A DNA stretch of 23,718 nt from positions 1-23,718 of the forward strand of contig USLH01000011.1 in the NCBI GenBank assembly GCA_900555435.1. Reading direction: 5' to 3'. This document shows, piece after piece, positions 5,993-13,806 of the stretch. Source of the DNA: an uncultured Oscillospiraceae bacterium. GTDB taxonomy: Bacteria; Bacillota; Clostridia; Oscillospirales; Ruminococcaceae. Position numbers and translations under genes: made by a program. Below the pieces are notes generated by a model that was given only the letters and a program-made list of their open reading frames with translations, did no database searches and was not told where the DNA came from. Every line of letters starts with the position of its first letter. Position 1 is the first letter of the stretch.

Positions 5993-7237
5993 TCAAGCCC
6001 GGGCGGCTTCGGAAATCTTGGTAATGGCGGCGATGATCTCTTCTACATCCTGATCGGTAGTGAATTCATCGATGCTGAAACGGATGGCGGTATTTAAGAT
6101 CTCCTCCGCAGTGGGGCACAACCCCTCGTAATAGGTAACGTTGTGGCCATTTAAAGGGCAGCTGAAGGGGCAGTTGGTGCCCTGGTAGCCCCGACGGTTC
6201 ACGAAGAGGTCGTAATTGTAGACGCAGCTGGGAATATAGCCCCGCTGGTTGCAGATGCCTTCGGCTGCCAGCGCTTCGGAGAAGTCGTTGCGGCTGATCC
6301 CGGCTTCCTTCTCATCCACCCGGAACATATAGAACCAGTAAGTGCTCACACTGTCCGGCTGGACCTTGGGCGGATAAATCCCGGGGAGCTTGCCAATGGC
6401 GGCGCTGATCCGGTCGCCTACTTCGGTACGGCGGCGGCAGACGCTCTCCAGACGCTCTACCTGAGCCCGGCCCACAGCGCCGGTCAGCTCGTTCATGCGA
6501 TAGTTGGGAGCGATAAAGGGCACATCCCGGGAGGTATCGTGGCTTGCCAGCCGCTGGTAGTTCTTATCCGCAAACCGGAGGGCCGCCTCATACATTTCCT
6601 GGGTCTTGGTCAGGATCAGACCGCCGTCGCCGGCAGAGATCTGCTTGAAGTCGTTTAAGCTGAAGCATCCCACATCGCCGATGGTGCCTAAGAGCTTACC
6701 CTTGTAAGTCGCCATATAGCTCTGGGCGCAGTCCTCGATGACTTTTAAGTTGTGGCGGCGGGCAATGTCCATGATAGCGTCCATGTCGGTGGGACCGCCG
6801 GTCAGGTGGACGGCGATGATCGCTTTGGTCTTGTCGGTGATCTTTGCTTCCACGGATTTGGGATCCAGCGTGTAGCTGTGAGGATCCAGATCGGCGAAAA
6901 CAGGGATGGCGTTCTGATAGACGATGCCGATGATGGTACCCATATCGGTCACGGGAGAGGTGATGACCTCATCACCGGCGGTGACACCGCAGATGCCGAG
7001 CGCCACATGAATAGCGGCGGTACCGGAGGAGGTGGCGGTACAGTAAGGAGAGCCGTAAAGCTCCGCAAACCGGGCAGTGAGCTGCTTTACCTGATTGCCG
7101 TACCAGTAAAAGAGGGTGTTCTGGTCGATGGCCTCCTTTAAGTATTTCAGGTCTTCTTCGCCGAAGCGGGGGCCGGTTCCCATGGGGGTGGTTTTGGCTT
7201 TGGGGCCGCCATAAAGGGCGAGTCTGCTTTTATCCAT
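5993..7237 (-). CDS. DegT/DnrJ/EryC1/StrS-family PLP-dependent aminotransferase
   Basis: This family transfers an amino group, usually from glutamate or glutamine, to a keto-sugar or keto-cyclitol, or runs in reverse. The 414-residue protein shows the full fold: N-terminal LALYGGPKAK, the PLP phosphate-binding ATSSGTAAIHVAL (about residues 68-80), Asp169 in VIEDCAQSY that would contact the PLP ring nitrogen, and the Schiff-base Lys198 in CFSLNDFKQISAGDGG. The N-terminus recalls the scyllo-inosose/AHBA-synthase side of the family, but that is an impression only. A terminator follows the gene, and another separates it from the amidohydrolase genes upstream, so it probably has its own promoter in 7238-7354, where I see no clear hexamer pair. 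With glutamate dehydrogenase and a GH20 hexosaminidase nearby, a catabolic amino-sugar role is plausible. Confidence 0.9.
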   Translation of the reverse strand: MDKSRLALYGGPKAKTTPMGTGPRFGEEDLKYLKEAIDQNTLFYWYGNQVKQLTARFAELYGSPYCTATSSGTAAIHVALGICGVTAGDEVITSPVTDMGTIIGIVYQNAIPVFADLDPHSYTLDPKSVEAKITDKTKAIIAVHLTGGPTDMDAIMDIARRHNLKVIEDCAQSYMATYKGKLLGTIGDVGCFSLNDFKQISAGDGGLILTKTQEMYEAALRFADKNYQRLASHDTSRDVPFIAPNYRMNELTGAVGRAQVERLESVCRRRTEVGDRISAAIGKLPGIYPPKVQPDSVSTYWFYMFRVDEKEAGISRNDFSEALAAEGICNQRGYIPSCVYNYDLFVNRRGYQGTNCPFSCPLNGHNVTYYEGLCPTAEEILNTAIRFSIDEFTTDQDVEEIIAAITKISEAARA

Positions 7238-7354
7238 GATGTTTCTTCCTTTCCAGAATGATGAAGCGGGCTTTCTGTCTTCATTTTAATCGATTCTGCA
7301 GCAATTTTCTCATCCGATACTGGGGTCAGATTGACGCATTCTAGGAACTTTGCC

Positions 7355-7391
7355 GAAAAAGAAAAGCCCGCAGGAAAAAAGCTCCTGCGGG
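7355..7391 (-). terminator. Rho-independent terminator after the amidohydrolase pair
   Basis: In the minus-strand RNA CCCGCAGGA (7383-7391) pairs perfectly with TCCTGCGGG (7367-7375) around a 7-base loop, followed by CTTTTCTTTTT. It lies 18 bases after the second amidohydrolase stop codon and closes the glutamate dehydrogenase-amidohydrolase operon. Confidence 0.9.
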
Positions 7392-7408
7392 TGAAAAAGA
7401 TAGGAGAT

Positions 7409-8176
7409 TTATTTCAGAAAGAAACGGGCGGCGTTCCCCGAAAGGATCATCGCCTTGTCTTCTTTTGAAATCGCAGCGTGCTCCAGAGCCGTCATGGTGC
7501 TCTGAAGGCAGTTTAAGGGATACCCCGAACCATAGAGAATCTTCTCCGCCGGAACGTTTTCCATCACCTCTTCGAAGGGATGGACGGCGGACTTAAACCA
7601 AGAGCATTCCACGAAAAGGTTCTCCTTTTCCCGGAAGGTCTCCGCCATGCCGGTGACTTCATACGCCTGCATGGCCGTATAAAGGATCTTCACATCCGGC
7701 ATCCGATCCGGCAGCGCTTTCAGCTCCTCCTCCGTAAGGATCCGGGGGGTCATCAGATAGTTGACCCGAAGATCCTCCAGACGGACGGAAACAATCAGCG
7801 GAAGATCGTGTTTTTTAAGAACCTTGTAAAGTTCCTCTATGCAAGGATCGTCCAGCCGGTAGCCGTGATAGCCCGGATAGATCCTCACTCCCCGGATCCC
7901 GAACCGCTCCACCGCCTCGTCAATAGAAAGTGCCGTAGCGGGCAGGGTGGGATTGACCCCCATGATGTGAAGGCAGGACGTATCTTTGAGCGTTTCTGCC
8001 AAAAGCTCCTCCGCCTCCATGGGGTCGTTATAGAAGACACTGTTGAGGGTCGACACGGCGCCTGCCGTGATCCCGGCCTGTTCCCAGACCTTTTGAAGCC
8101 CCTCCATGCCGCCGTGATAGAACCGGCGGAAGGGCCACTCACCGATAAAGCCGTTGCAGTCAAACCGTTCGCTCAT
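7409..8176 (-). CDS. Amidohydrolase-fold protein lacking the metal-binding residues
   Basis: This 255-residue protein has the layout of the amidohydrolase-2 family and aligns in order with its upstream neighbour, but each canonical metal or catalytic position is changed. The HxH motif is D6-C-N8 (FDCNGFIGEWPFR). The strand-5 His is Ser130 (LPLIVS). The strand-6 His is replaced in KILYTAMQ. The GTD aspartate is Gly208 (YGSGYP). A conserved-looking FDCN...WPFRRF start and RGVRIYPGYHGYRL segment suggest selection rather than decay. The ATG overlaps the TGA of the metal-site-bearing paralogue, implying balanced co-translation and perhaps a heteromeric complex. Proteins with this D-x-N/WPFR start are familiar to me as unnamed amidohydrolase relatives. 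Activity, if any, must use other residues. Confidence 0.8.
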   Translation of the reverse strand: MSERFDCNGFIGEWPFRRFYHGGMEGLQKVWEQAGITAGAVSTLNSVFYNDPMEAEELLAETLKDTSCLHIMGVNPTLPATALSIDEAVERFGIRGVRIYPGYHGYRLDDPCIEELYKVLKKHDLPLIVSVRLEDLRVNYLMTPRILTEEELKALPDRMPDVKILYTAMQAYEVTGMAETFREKENLFVECSWFKSAVHPFEEVMENVPAEKILYGSGYPLNCLQSTMTALEHAAISKEDKAMILSGNAARFFLK

Positions 8177-8928
8177 TTCCCTGCCTCCCCGTCAAAGCCG
8201 AAAAGCGCCGCCGTATTCTTCCATGCGATCTTCTCCCGTTCCTCCGGGGTCAGATCCGCTTCCACCAGCTGGCCATAGCTGCACTGGAACGCAAGATCCG
8301 GCATATCCGTGCCGAAGAGGATCCGATCCGCCCCCACCAGACGAACCGCATATTCCAGGTCGTCGGCGTGGGAAATGGAACCGGAATAATCCAGCCACAC
8401 ATTGGGGCAGTCCTTGATCATCCGCATCTCCCGGAGGCAGTTGGCGCCCAGATGGGCCATGATGAGCTTTGCTTCCGGATAGCGTCGGGAGAGATTGGCC
8501 ACATTGGCTCCCAGCGACTCATAGGGGAGTTGATCCACTGATTTATGGAAGGCGTGGATCAGCATGGGAATGCCGTAAGAAACGCACTGCTCCGCAATGG
8601 GATCCACCAGCGGGTCGTCACAGAAGGTGGCGACCCATAGCTTTACCCCGCACATTCCCTCGTCCTCGATCCGATGGCGCAGTTCCGTCATGGTATCAGG
8701 ATTCCGGGGATTTAAGTAGCAGTACCCCTCGATCAGGCCGGGCTGCTCTTTCATAAAAGCGAAGGTCTGGTCGTTTAAATACCGGATCTCCTCCTCGTCG
8801 GGCTGATAGCCGCCGAGGCTGGAGACCAGTACCTTGGTGAGGTCAAAGACTTCACACATATCAAGAATGCCGCGTTTGCACAATTCCACGGAGTTTTTCC
8901 AAAGATGGGTGTGCATATCGATGAGCAT
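8173..8928 (-). CDS. Amidohydrolase-2 family metal-dependent hydrolase/decarboxylase-like protein
   Basis: This 251-residue TIM-barrel protein has all the family metal-site residues: His6 and His8 (DMHTHLW), His125 (MLIHAFH), His159 (LIMAHLG) and Asp208 (ILFGTDMP). Members of this family (PF04909) hydrolyse lactones or amides or decarboxylate aromatic acids at a zinc or similar ion. It is predicted cytoplasmic. AAGGAGG lies six bases before the ATG. The gene follows glutamate dehydrogenase by 28 bases with no terminator and overlaps the next gene by four bases. The substrate is unknown; a sugar lactone or acylated amino sugar derived from the imported glycan is one possibility. Confidence 0.85.
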   Translation of the reverse strand: MLIDMHTHLWKNSVELCKRGILDMCEVFDLTKVLVSSLGGYQPDEEEIRYLNDQTFAFMKEQPGLIEGYCYLNPRNPDTMTELRHRIEDEGMCGVKLWVATFCDDPLVDPIAEQCVSYGIPMLIHAFHKSVDQLPYESLGANVANLSRRYPEAKLIMAHLGANCLREMRMIKDCPNVWLDYSGSISHADDLEYAVRLVGADRILFGTDMPDLAFQCSYGQLVEADLTPEEREKIAWKNTAALFGFDGEAGK

Positions 8929-8956
8929 AAGGGCCCTCCTTTTTATGCTCCTCCGA

Positions 8957-10222
8957 TCACGGGAAAATGGGGCGGAACTGCTTGGCGACCACCAACCGCC
9001 GCAGAGCGGTCATATAGGCAGCCATTCGGGGCGTGACCTTTTTCTGCTCCGCCAGATTCCACACGTCATCGAAGGCGCGGGTGATGATTTTTGCAAGGTT
9101 TTCGTTGACCTCGGATTCCTCCCAGGTCAGGGACTGAATGTTCTGGACCCACTCGAAGTAGGAAACGATGACGCCGCCTGCGTTGGCAAGCACGTCGGGG
9201 ATGACTAAGACTTCACGCTTGCCTAAGATCTCGTCAGCTTCCACGGTGGTGGGGCCATTGGCGGCTTCCACGATGACTTTCGCCCGGAGATCCTTGGCAA
9301 TCTCGGCGGTAATCTGATTCTCCATAGCGGCGGGGATGAGGATGTCGGCGTCGGCGGTCAGCACCTCCCGGTTGGTGACGTGGGAGACGCCGTCGGCATT
9401 GTAATCCGCCAGCATCTTGCCGGGGTTTTTGGCCAGGAAATCGAAGATGGCGGGAATATCTAAGCCTCCGGCACGGTAAAGGCCGCCGGACACGTCGCTG
9501 ACTGCTTCCACATGGCAGCCCTTTTCCGCCAGCAGCTTGGCAGCCACCGAGCCTACGTTGCCGAAGCCCTGAACCGCCACCCGGACGTCGGAAGGCTTTT
9601 TCCCTAACCGCTCCAGCGTCTTCATAGTGACCAGCATGACGCCTCGACCGGTGGCTTCGTGACGGCCCAGAGAACCGCCGATGTCTACAGGTTTTCCGGT
9701 GACCACGCCGGGAACGGTGTAGCCCTGAAACATGCTGTAGGTATCCATGATGAGACCCATGGTCTCTGCGTTGGTGTTCACATCGGGAGCGGGGATGTCC
9801 TTCTCCGGTCCGATGATGGGGAGGATCATGGCGGTGTACCGCCGGGTCAGCCGCTGGAGCTCCTTATGGCTCAGCTCCTTGGGATCCACCCGGACGGCGC
9901 CCTTTGCCCCGCCGTAGGGGATGTTCACAACGGCACACTTGATGGTCATCCACGCAGCCAGCGCCTTCACCTCGTCCAGATCCACGTCCGGATGGAACCG
10001 GACGCCGCCCTTGCAGGGGCCGCGAAGGCTGGAGTGCTGTACCCGGTAGCCGTCAAACACCCGGATCGTGCCGTCGTCCATCTCCACGGGAATGGAAACC
10101 TTCAGTTCCCGCTCCGGATATTCCAGAGTGATGATCTCATTTTCCGTATAGCCGGCGTCCGCCGCTGCCTGCCGAAGAACTGTCAGAACGTTGTCATAAG
10201 GATTGTAAGCCTTGGTACTCAT
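8957..10222 (-). CDS. gdhA: Glutamate dehydrogenase
   Basis: The enzyme interconverts glutamate and 2-oxoglutarate plus ammonia with a nicotinamide cofactor. The 421-residue protein is full length for the hexameric bacterial type. Substrate and catalytic residues are present: Lys71 (GPCKGGVRFHP), Lys95 (WMTIKCAVVN), Lys107 (IPYGGAKGAV) and Asp147 (IPAPDVNT). The Rossmann glycine motif is VQGFGNVGSVAA. The ATG at 10222 is chosen because GTGAGG lies eight bases upstream; an in-frame TTG at 10243 has no ribosome site. It is the first gene of an operon with the two amidohydrolases. That unusual company suggests recycling of glutamate made or used by the nearby DegT/StrS aminotransferase. NAD versus NADP preference is not called. 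Confidence 0.93.
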   Translation of the reverse strand: MSTKAYNPYDNVLTVLRQAAADAGYTENEIITLEYPERELKVSIPVEMDDGTIRVFDGYRVQHSSLRGPCKGGVRFHPDVDLDEVKALAAWMTIKCAVVNIPYGGAKGAVRVDPKELSHKELQRLTRRYTAMILPIIGPEKDIPAPDVNTNAETMGLIMDTYSMFQGYTVPGVVTGKPVDIGGSLGRHEATGRGVMLVTMKTLERLGKKPSDVRVAVQGFGNVGSVAAKLLAEKGCHVEAVSDVSGGLYRAGGLDIPAIFDFLAKNPGKMLADYNADGVSHVTNREVLTADADILIPAAMENQITAEIAKDLRAKVIVEAANGPTTVEADEILGKREVLVIPDVLANAGGVIVSYFEWVQNIQSLTWEESEVNENLAKIITRAFDDVWNLAEQKKVTPRMAAYMTALRRLVVAKQFRPIFP

Positions 10223-10259
10223 AAGAAATGCCTCACTTTCCAAAGTTTCTAAATGTCGT

Positions 10260-10287
10260 AAGTTCTTTTGAACTTGACCCCATTATA
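10260..10287 (-). promoter_or_regulatory. Putative glutamate dehydrogenase promoter and leader inverted repeat
   Basis: A perfect -10 TATAAT lies at 10282-10287, but no good -35 is seen 16-18 bases upstream, so an activator may be needed. Between it and the start codon is a perfect inverted repeat AAGTTC-TTTT-GAACTT (10260-10275), near or just after the expected transcription start. It could be an operator or a 5' hairpin. Confidence 0.45.
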
Positions 10288-10391
10288 TCTTGGAAAGAGA
10301 TTCGCATCTCACACGAAATCGCTGATTTCTTGACTTTTATTTGGACAGCTTTTCGGTTTCGCAGAATCCGTATAACCGGGAAAGAAAACCG

Positions 10392-12281
10392 TCAAGCTTC
10401 CGGTGCGATGCGGCTGGCGGAGACGATCCGCCCGTACCAGTTGGCGTAGGTGACAAGCCCTTCTTTTCCGTTGAAGGAACGCCTGGGCTCCTCCAGCTCC
10501 TCCAGACGGAAGATCCGTCCGGTCAGATAATCCTCGATCTCGTCCATGGCGGTGCGAATCCGGACCATCAGGGAGCCGTAGCGCATATCCAAAATGTCCC
10601 AGCCGATGATCTTGTTCATATCGGCCCAGACCACCCGGTGGCAGCTTCTCAGCGCCTCCACCCGGGAAAGCAGCTCCGGCAGTTCCTCTTTCGCAAGTGC
10701 ATAGAGCGCCGCCGTATTGCCGGTCTCGTAGGCTTCCGTGATCCGAAGGCCCATCTGTGCCTTCAAAGAGAGGACGTTTGCCACTTCCGCATAAAAGCGG
10801 AACATCGCATTGTACTCCCCATTGCGCTCCGATGCCGCCCGGAACAGGGGGACGAGCTCTTTATAATGGTCGTCCAACGGCAGACCCTTGATGTGGTAAT
10901 CGAACATACCGGTCATCAGATCCTGCCACATCAGATACTTCGAAGCGTTGACCTGTTCCAGGTTGTCCTTCTCGCAGCCGGGAACTTCGTCCAGCAGCCG
11001 CAGCGCATAGAAGTCGTCGTACTTCGCCCCGCAGCAGAATTCGAAGCGCCGTTTGAACTTTTCCTCATCGAACGCATCGATGTAGCCGTGCTCCGCAAAG
11101 AGGGAAAGCCCCAACATATTTGCGTACATATTGGCCTCGGTTCCGTTGTCGCCCCAGATGGTGGCGAAGATCTTCCGGATGCCCAGCTTTTTGCAGGCGG
11201 CCATGGCCGGATGGGTGGTGCGGTAGGTGATGCCCCAGTTGGCTCCGTATCCTACCCACGTCCAGATGCCGCCGGCAAAGACCGGCTCCCCGAAGATCCG
11301 GTGCATCTCGATGAACCGTTCGTAGAATTCCTCATCAAAGTGATAGTAGTCCCAATAGACCGTCTGCACGTCGTCGGGGACCAGCTCCGCTGCATCCGTC
11401 GGGAACCGGCTCAGGTCTGCGCTGTAATAATCACCGCCGCCGAACTGCCGGATGAACATATCACTCCACATCATGGGCTCCAGCCCCAGCTTCCGGACGA
11501 TCTCCATCACCCGTGCCAGATGTTCCTTCATGATCTGCTCACCTGGGACCAGCCCGTGCTCCGCCAGATACCGCCCAGTTCCCAGGTGCCACGCCTCGTC
11601 CATGCCGATGTGGATGCGTTTGGTGCGGAAGGGCTTCACCGCCGCCTGGATCAGGTGCTCAATAAACTCATAGGTCTTCTCCCCGCCGACGAAAAGGGTC
11701 TCATAGTCTTCCTTGATGTCGTTGAAGGCCGGCCATTTCAACACGTCGATCAGATGGGACAGCGTCTGGATACAGGGGATCATCTCGATTCCAAAGAGAT
11801 ACGCATAGTCGTCGCACTCCCGGAGCTCTTCTTCCGTATAGCGGGCCCGCATATAGCCGAAATACGGCTCCTCCGGCACGTCGTAGCTGTCCTCGCAGTA
11901 CATCATGAGGACATTCAGCCCCATCATGGCCATCCGCCGGAGGATGCTCTTTACCGATTCCACCCGTAGCACAGCGTTTCCCTGGGACACGTCGAACATG
12001 GCGCCGTTGTCGTCAAACTGCGGCGTCTCCCGAAGGGAGATCAGGTCCTTCCCGGCGGAAAGCTCCTCTAAAAGCAGGCCGAAGCCCCGGAAAAAATGGA
12101 TCTTTTTCGCATAGGCGATCCGGGCTTCCCCGTTTTCAAAAAAGACCTCCACGCCCTCCCCGGCGCAGGCAGAAAGAAGTATGCCTTCCCCCTCTTTCAA
12201 AGCAAACCCGTAAACGGGCGCCAGCTCCCGCAACCCGGCAAGCAGCTCCCGATCCAATACAGAAACGTCGAATGTGATCAT
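10392..12281 (-). CDS. Family 20 glycoside hydrolase (beta-N-acetylhexosaminidase)
   Basis: GH20 enzymes release terminal GlcNAc or GalNAc by substrate-assisted catalysis using an adjacent Asp-Glu pair. That pair is Asp228-Glu229 in KRIHIGMDEAWHLGTG. Other expected features are an N-terminal alpha/beta domain (about residues 1-90), the barrel start LRETPQFDDNGAMFDVSQG, and aromatic pocket segments such as WSDMFIRQFGG and GGIWTWVGYG. The 629-residue length and absence of a signal peptide resemble the cytoplasmic GcnA-like GH20 group, so it would act on imported oligosaccharides. AAAGGAGG lies six bases before the ATG. The gene follows the response regulator by 100 bases and has its own promoter-like element, so it is a likely target of that two-component system. 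The C-terminal 250 residues look helical and have no recognised motif. Confidence 0.88.
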   Translation of the reverse strand: MITFDVSVLDRELLAGLRELAPVYGFALKEGEGILLSACAGEGVEVFFENGEARIAYAKKIHFFRGFGLLLEELSAGKDLISLRETPQFDDNGAMFDVSQGNAVLRVESVKSILRRMAMMGLNVLMMYCEDSYDVPEEPYFGYMRARYTEEELRECDDYAYLFGIEMIPCIQTLSHLIDVLKWPAFNDIKEDYETLFVGGEKTYEFIEHLIQAAVKPFRTKRIHIGMDEAWHLGTGRYLAEHGLVPGEQIMKEHLARVMEIVRKLGLEPMMWSDMFIRQFGGGDYYSADLSRFPTDAAELVPDDVQTVYWDYYHFDEEFYERFIEMHRIFGEPVFAGGIWTWVGYGANWGITYRTTHPAMAACKKLGIRKIFATIWGDNGTEANMYANMLGLSLFAEHGYIDAFDEEKFKRRFEFCCGAKYDDFYALRLLDEVPGCEKDNLEQVNASKYLMWQDLMTGMFDYHIKGLPLDDHYKELVPLFRAASERNGEYNAMFRFYAEVANVLSLKAQMGLRITEAYETGNTAALYALAKEELPELLSRVEALRSCHRVVWADMNKIIGWDILDMRYGSLMVRIRTAMDEIEDYLTGRIFRLEELEEPRRSFNGKEGLVTYANWYGRIVSASRIAPEA

Positions 12282-12314
12282 CGGTATCCTCCTTTAAAGC
12301 AATGGTTTTCTTCC

Positions 12315-12360
12315 ATTTTATCACAAGGAAAGGATCTGCCCTTGCAGTTTTTTCGCAAGG
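12315..12360 (-). promoter_or_regulatory. Promoter-like element and inverted repeat upstream of GH20 gene
   Basis: An extended -10 (TGATAAAAT, hexamer at 12315-12320) lies 34 bases before the start codon. An inverted repeat CCTTGC-N9-GCAAGG (12340-12345 and 12355-12360) overlaps and precedes where the -35 would be. This layout suits an activator site for an AraC-type response regulator. Confidence 0.45.
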
Positions 12361-12381
12361 ACTTGCCGGATTCTCCAAATT

Positions 12382-13794
12382 TTACGATTCCTCCGGTCTG
12401 CCTTCTCTTGCCTCCTCCCGGTACTCTCCAGGGGAACGCCCCGTGTACTTCCGGAACACCCGGGCGAAGTAGAAGTAGTCGGAATAGCCGCACCGCTCCC
12501 CTACTTCCCGGATCTGGCAATCGCTTTCCCGCAAAAGCTGGATGGCGTGCCCCATCCGCACCCGGGTCAGGTAGGCGGTAAAGCCCTCCTGCTCGGATTT
12601 TTTGAACATCTGGCTGACGTAATTCTGGTTGAAGCCGAAAAGCTCCGAGATTTTCCCCACACCCAGCTCCGGATCGTCGTAGTGTTCGTTCACATAGAGA
12701 AGGATCCGCCGCATCACGTCGCTTCTGGAGCCTCCAGAAAGCGCCGCCGCCGATTCGCAGAGCACCCTTGCCACCTCGTCGGTCAGCGCCCCGATGTCGG
12801 GAAACGGCTCCGTCAGCCCACGGTAATCATCCCGCAGCGGCAGCACCTCCCCCTGAGGCAGCAAGGCGGCGGTGTTATAAAAGCGAAAGGCGTCCCGGAT
12901 GGTAAAATCCCCATCCCGGAAGGTCTCGGCGGCCTTCTGGATCCCGCCTAAGTCCCGGGCGGAAAAGGCGCTGCGCAGATCCCGCAGAACGGCCGTGAGC
13001 TCCTCATGCTCGATCTTCCCCTGCAGCCTGTGAAATCCCGGTTTCCCGAAAAAGTAACCGTAAGCGGCGACCCTCGCTTCCAGCGCCGCCCGCTCCAGCT
13101 CCTCGCCGGAGTAAAAAGGCGTGCTCATACCCGCCGGGATCCGGCTTCCGGAGAAAAACGTTTCCGCATCCATGTCCGCCCGCTCCCCGGCTAATAAGAA
13201 CCGCCGCCCTCCCGCAGCGGTCAGCCGCCACCATCGGGTCCCCGAAGGACGATCTTCTTCCGATGCTCCACTCTCTTCCCCTAAGATCTCCAAGATCCAT
13301 TTAGGTTCTGCCGGAGAGATCCCCAGATCTAAAAGCTCCCAATCCACCTTCTGCGGTTTGTCCCCGGGCCGGAAGGAGGCTGAGCCCGAAAAGGAGCCTC
13401 GCTCCGCTCGGCTTCTCCGGGCGTCGAACTGCTCCCGAATATGCCGCAGAAGCCCATGGATCTCTTCCTCGTCAAAGGGCTTCACGCAAAATCCCAGCAC
13501 GCCGTACTCGATGGCACGCTTGGCGTACTCAAATTCACTGTAGCCGCTGATGACCACAAACCGGACGGAGGGGAACTCCTTCTGCGCCTGCCCGATCAGG
13601 TCAAGGCCGCTGATCCCCGGCATCCGGATGTCCGTGAAGACCAGATCCGGATGAAGCTCCTCGATTTTTGAAAGCCCATCCTTCCCGTTGAAGGCTTCGC
13701 CGCAGACGGAAAACCCGCAGGCTTCCCAGTCGATCCGCCTCCGAAGGCTTGCCAGAACCAGCCGCTCGTCGTCGATCAAAAGCACCCGGTACAT
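12382..13794 (-). CDS. AraC-type response regulator, YesN-like
   Basis: This 470-residue protein has an N-terminal receiver domain with acidic residues Asp8-Asp9, phospho-acceptor Asp55 (LVFTDIRMPG) and Lys105 (CVKPFDEEE). A poorly conserved middle region (about residues 130-355) follows. At the C-terminus is an AraC double helix-turn-helix (about residues 365-460: VGKISELFGFNQNYVSQMFKK and IREVGERCGYSDYFYFARVFRKYTGRSPGEYR). It would be phosphorylated by the adjacent kinase and activate glycan genes. Its ribosome site AAGGAG begins in the kinase stop codon, so the two are co-translated. Likely targets are the divergent ABC/GH78 control region and the GH20 promoter; this is inferred from position. 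Confidence 0.92.
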   Translation of the reverse strand: MYRVLLIDDERLVLASLRRRIDWEACGFSVCGEAFNGKDGLSKIEELHPDLVFTDIRMPGISGLDLIGQAQKEFPSVRFVVISGYSEFEYAKRAIEYGVLGFCVKPFDEEEIHGLLRHIREQFDARRSRAERGSFSGSASFRPGDKPQKVDWELLDLGISPAEPKWILEILGEESGASEEDRPSGTRWWRLTAAGGRRFLLAGERADMDAETFFSGSRIPAGMSTPFYSGEELERAALEARVAAYGYFFGKPGFHRLQGKIEHEELTAVLRDLRSAFSARDLGGIQKAAETFRDGDFTIRDAFRFYNTAALLPQGEVLPLRDDYRGLTEPFPDIGALTDEVARVLCESAAALSGGSRSDVMRRILLYVNEHYDDPELGVGKISELFGFNQNYVSQMFKKSEQEGFTAYLTRVRMGHAIQLLRESDCQIREVGERCGYSDYFYFARVFRKYTGRSPGEYREEAREGRPEES

Positions 13795-13806
13795 ATCCTC
13801 TCTCCT

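Noticed and set aside
7238..7354. Promoter for the aminotransferase gene
   Set aside because: A TTAAAATG stretch near 7285 could be a -10, but no acceptable -35 or extended -10 accompanies it.
10341..11969. 542-codon open frame on the plus strand antisense to the GH20 gene
   Set aside because: It has no recognisable domain, no ribosome site, and lies wholly opposite a well-supported enzyme gene; long antisense frames are expected from GC-rich codon use.
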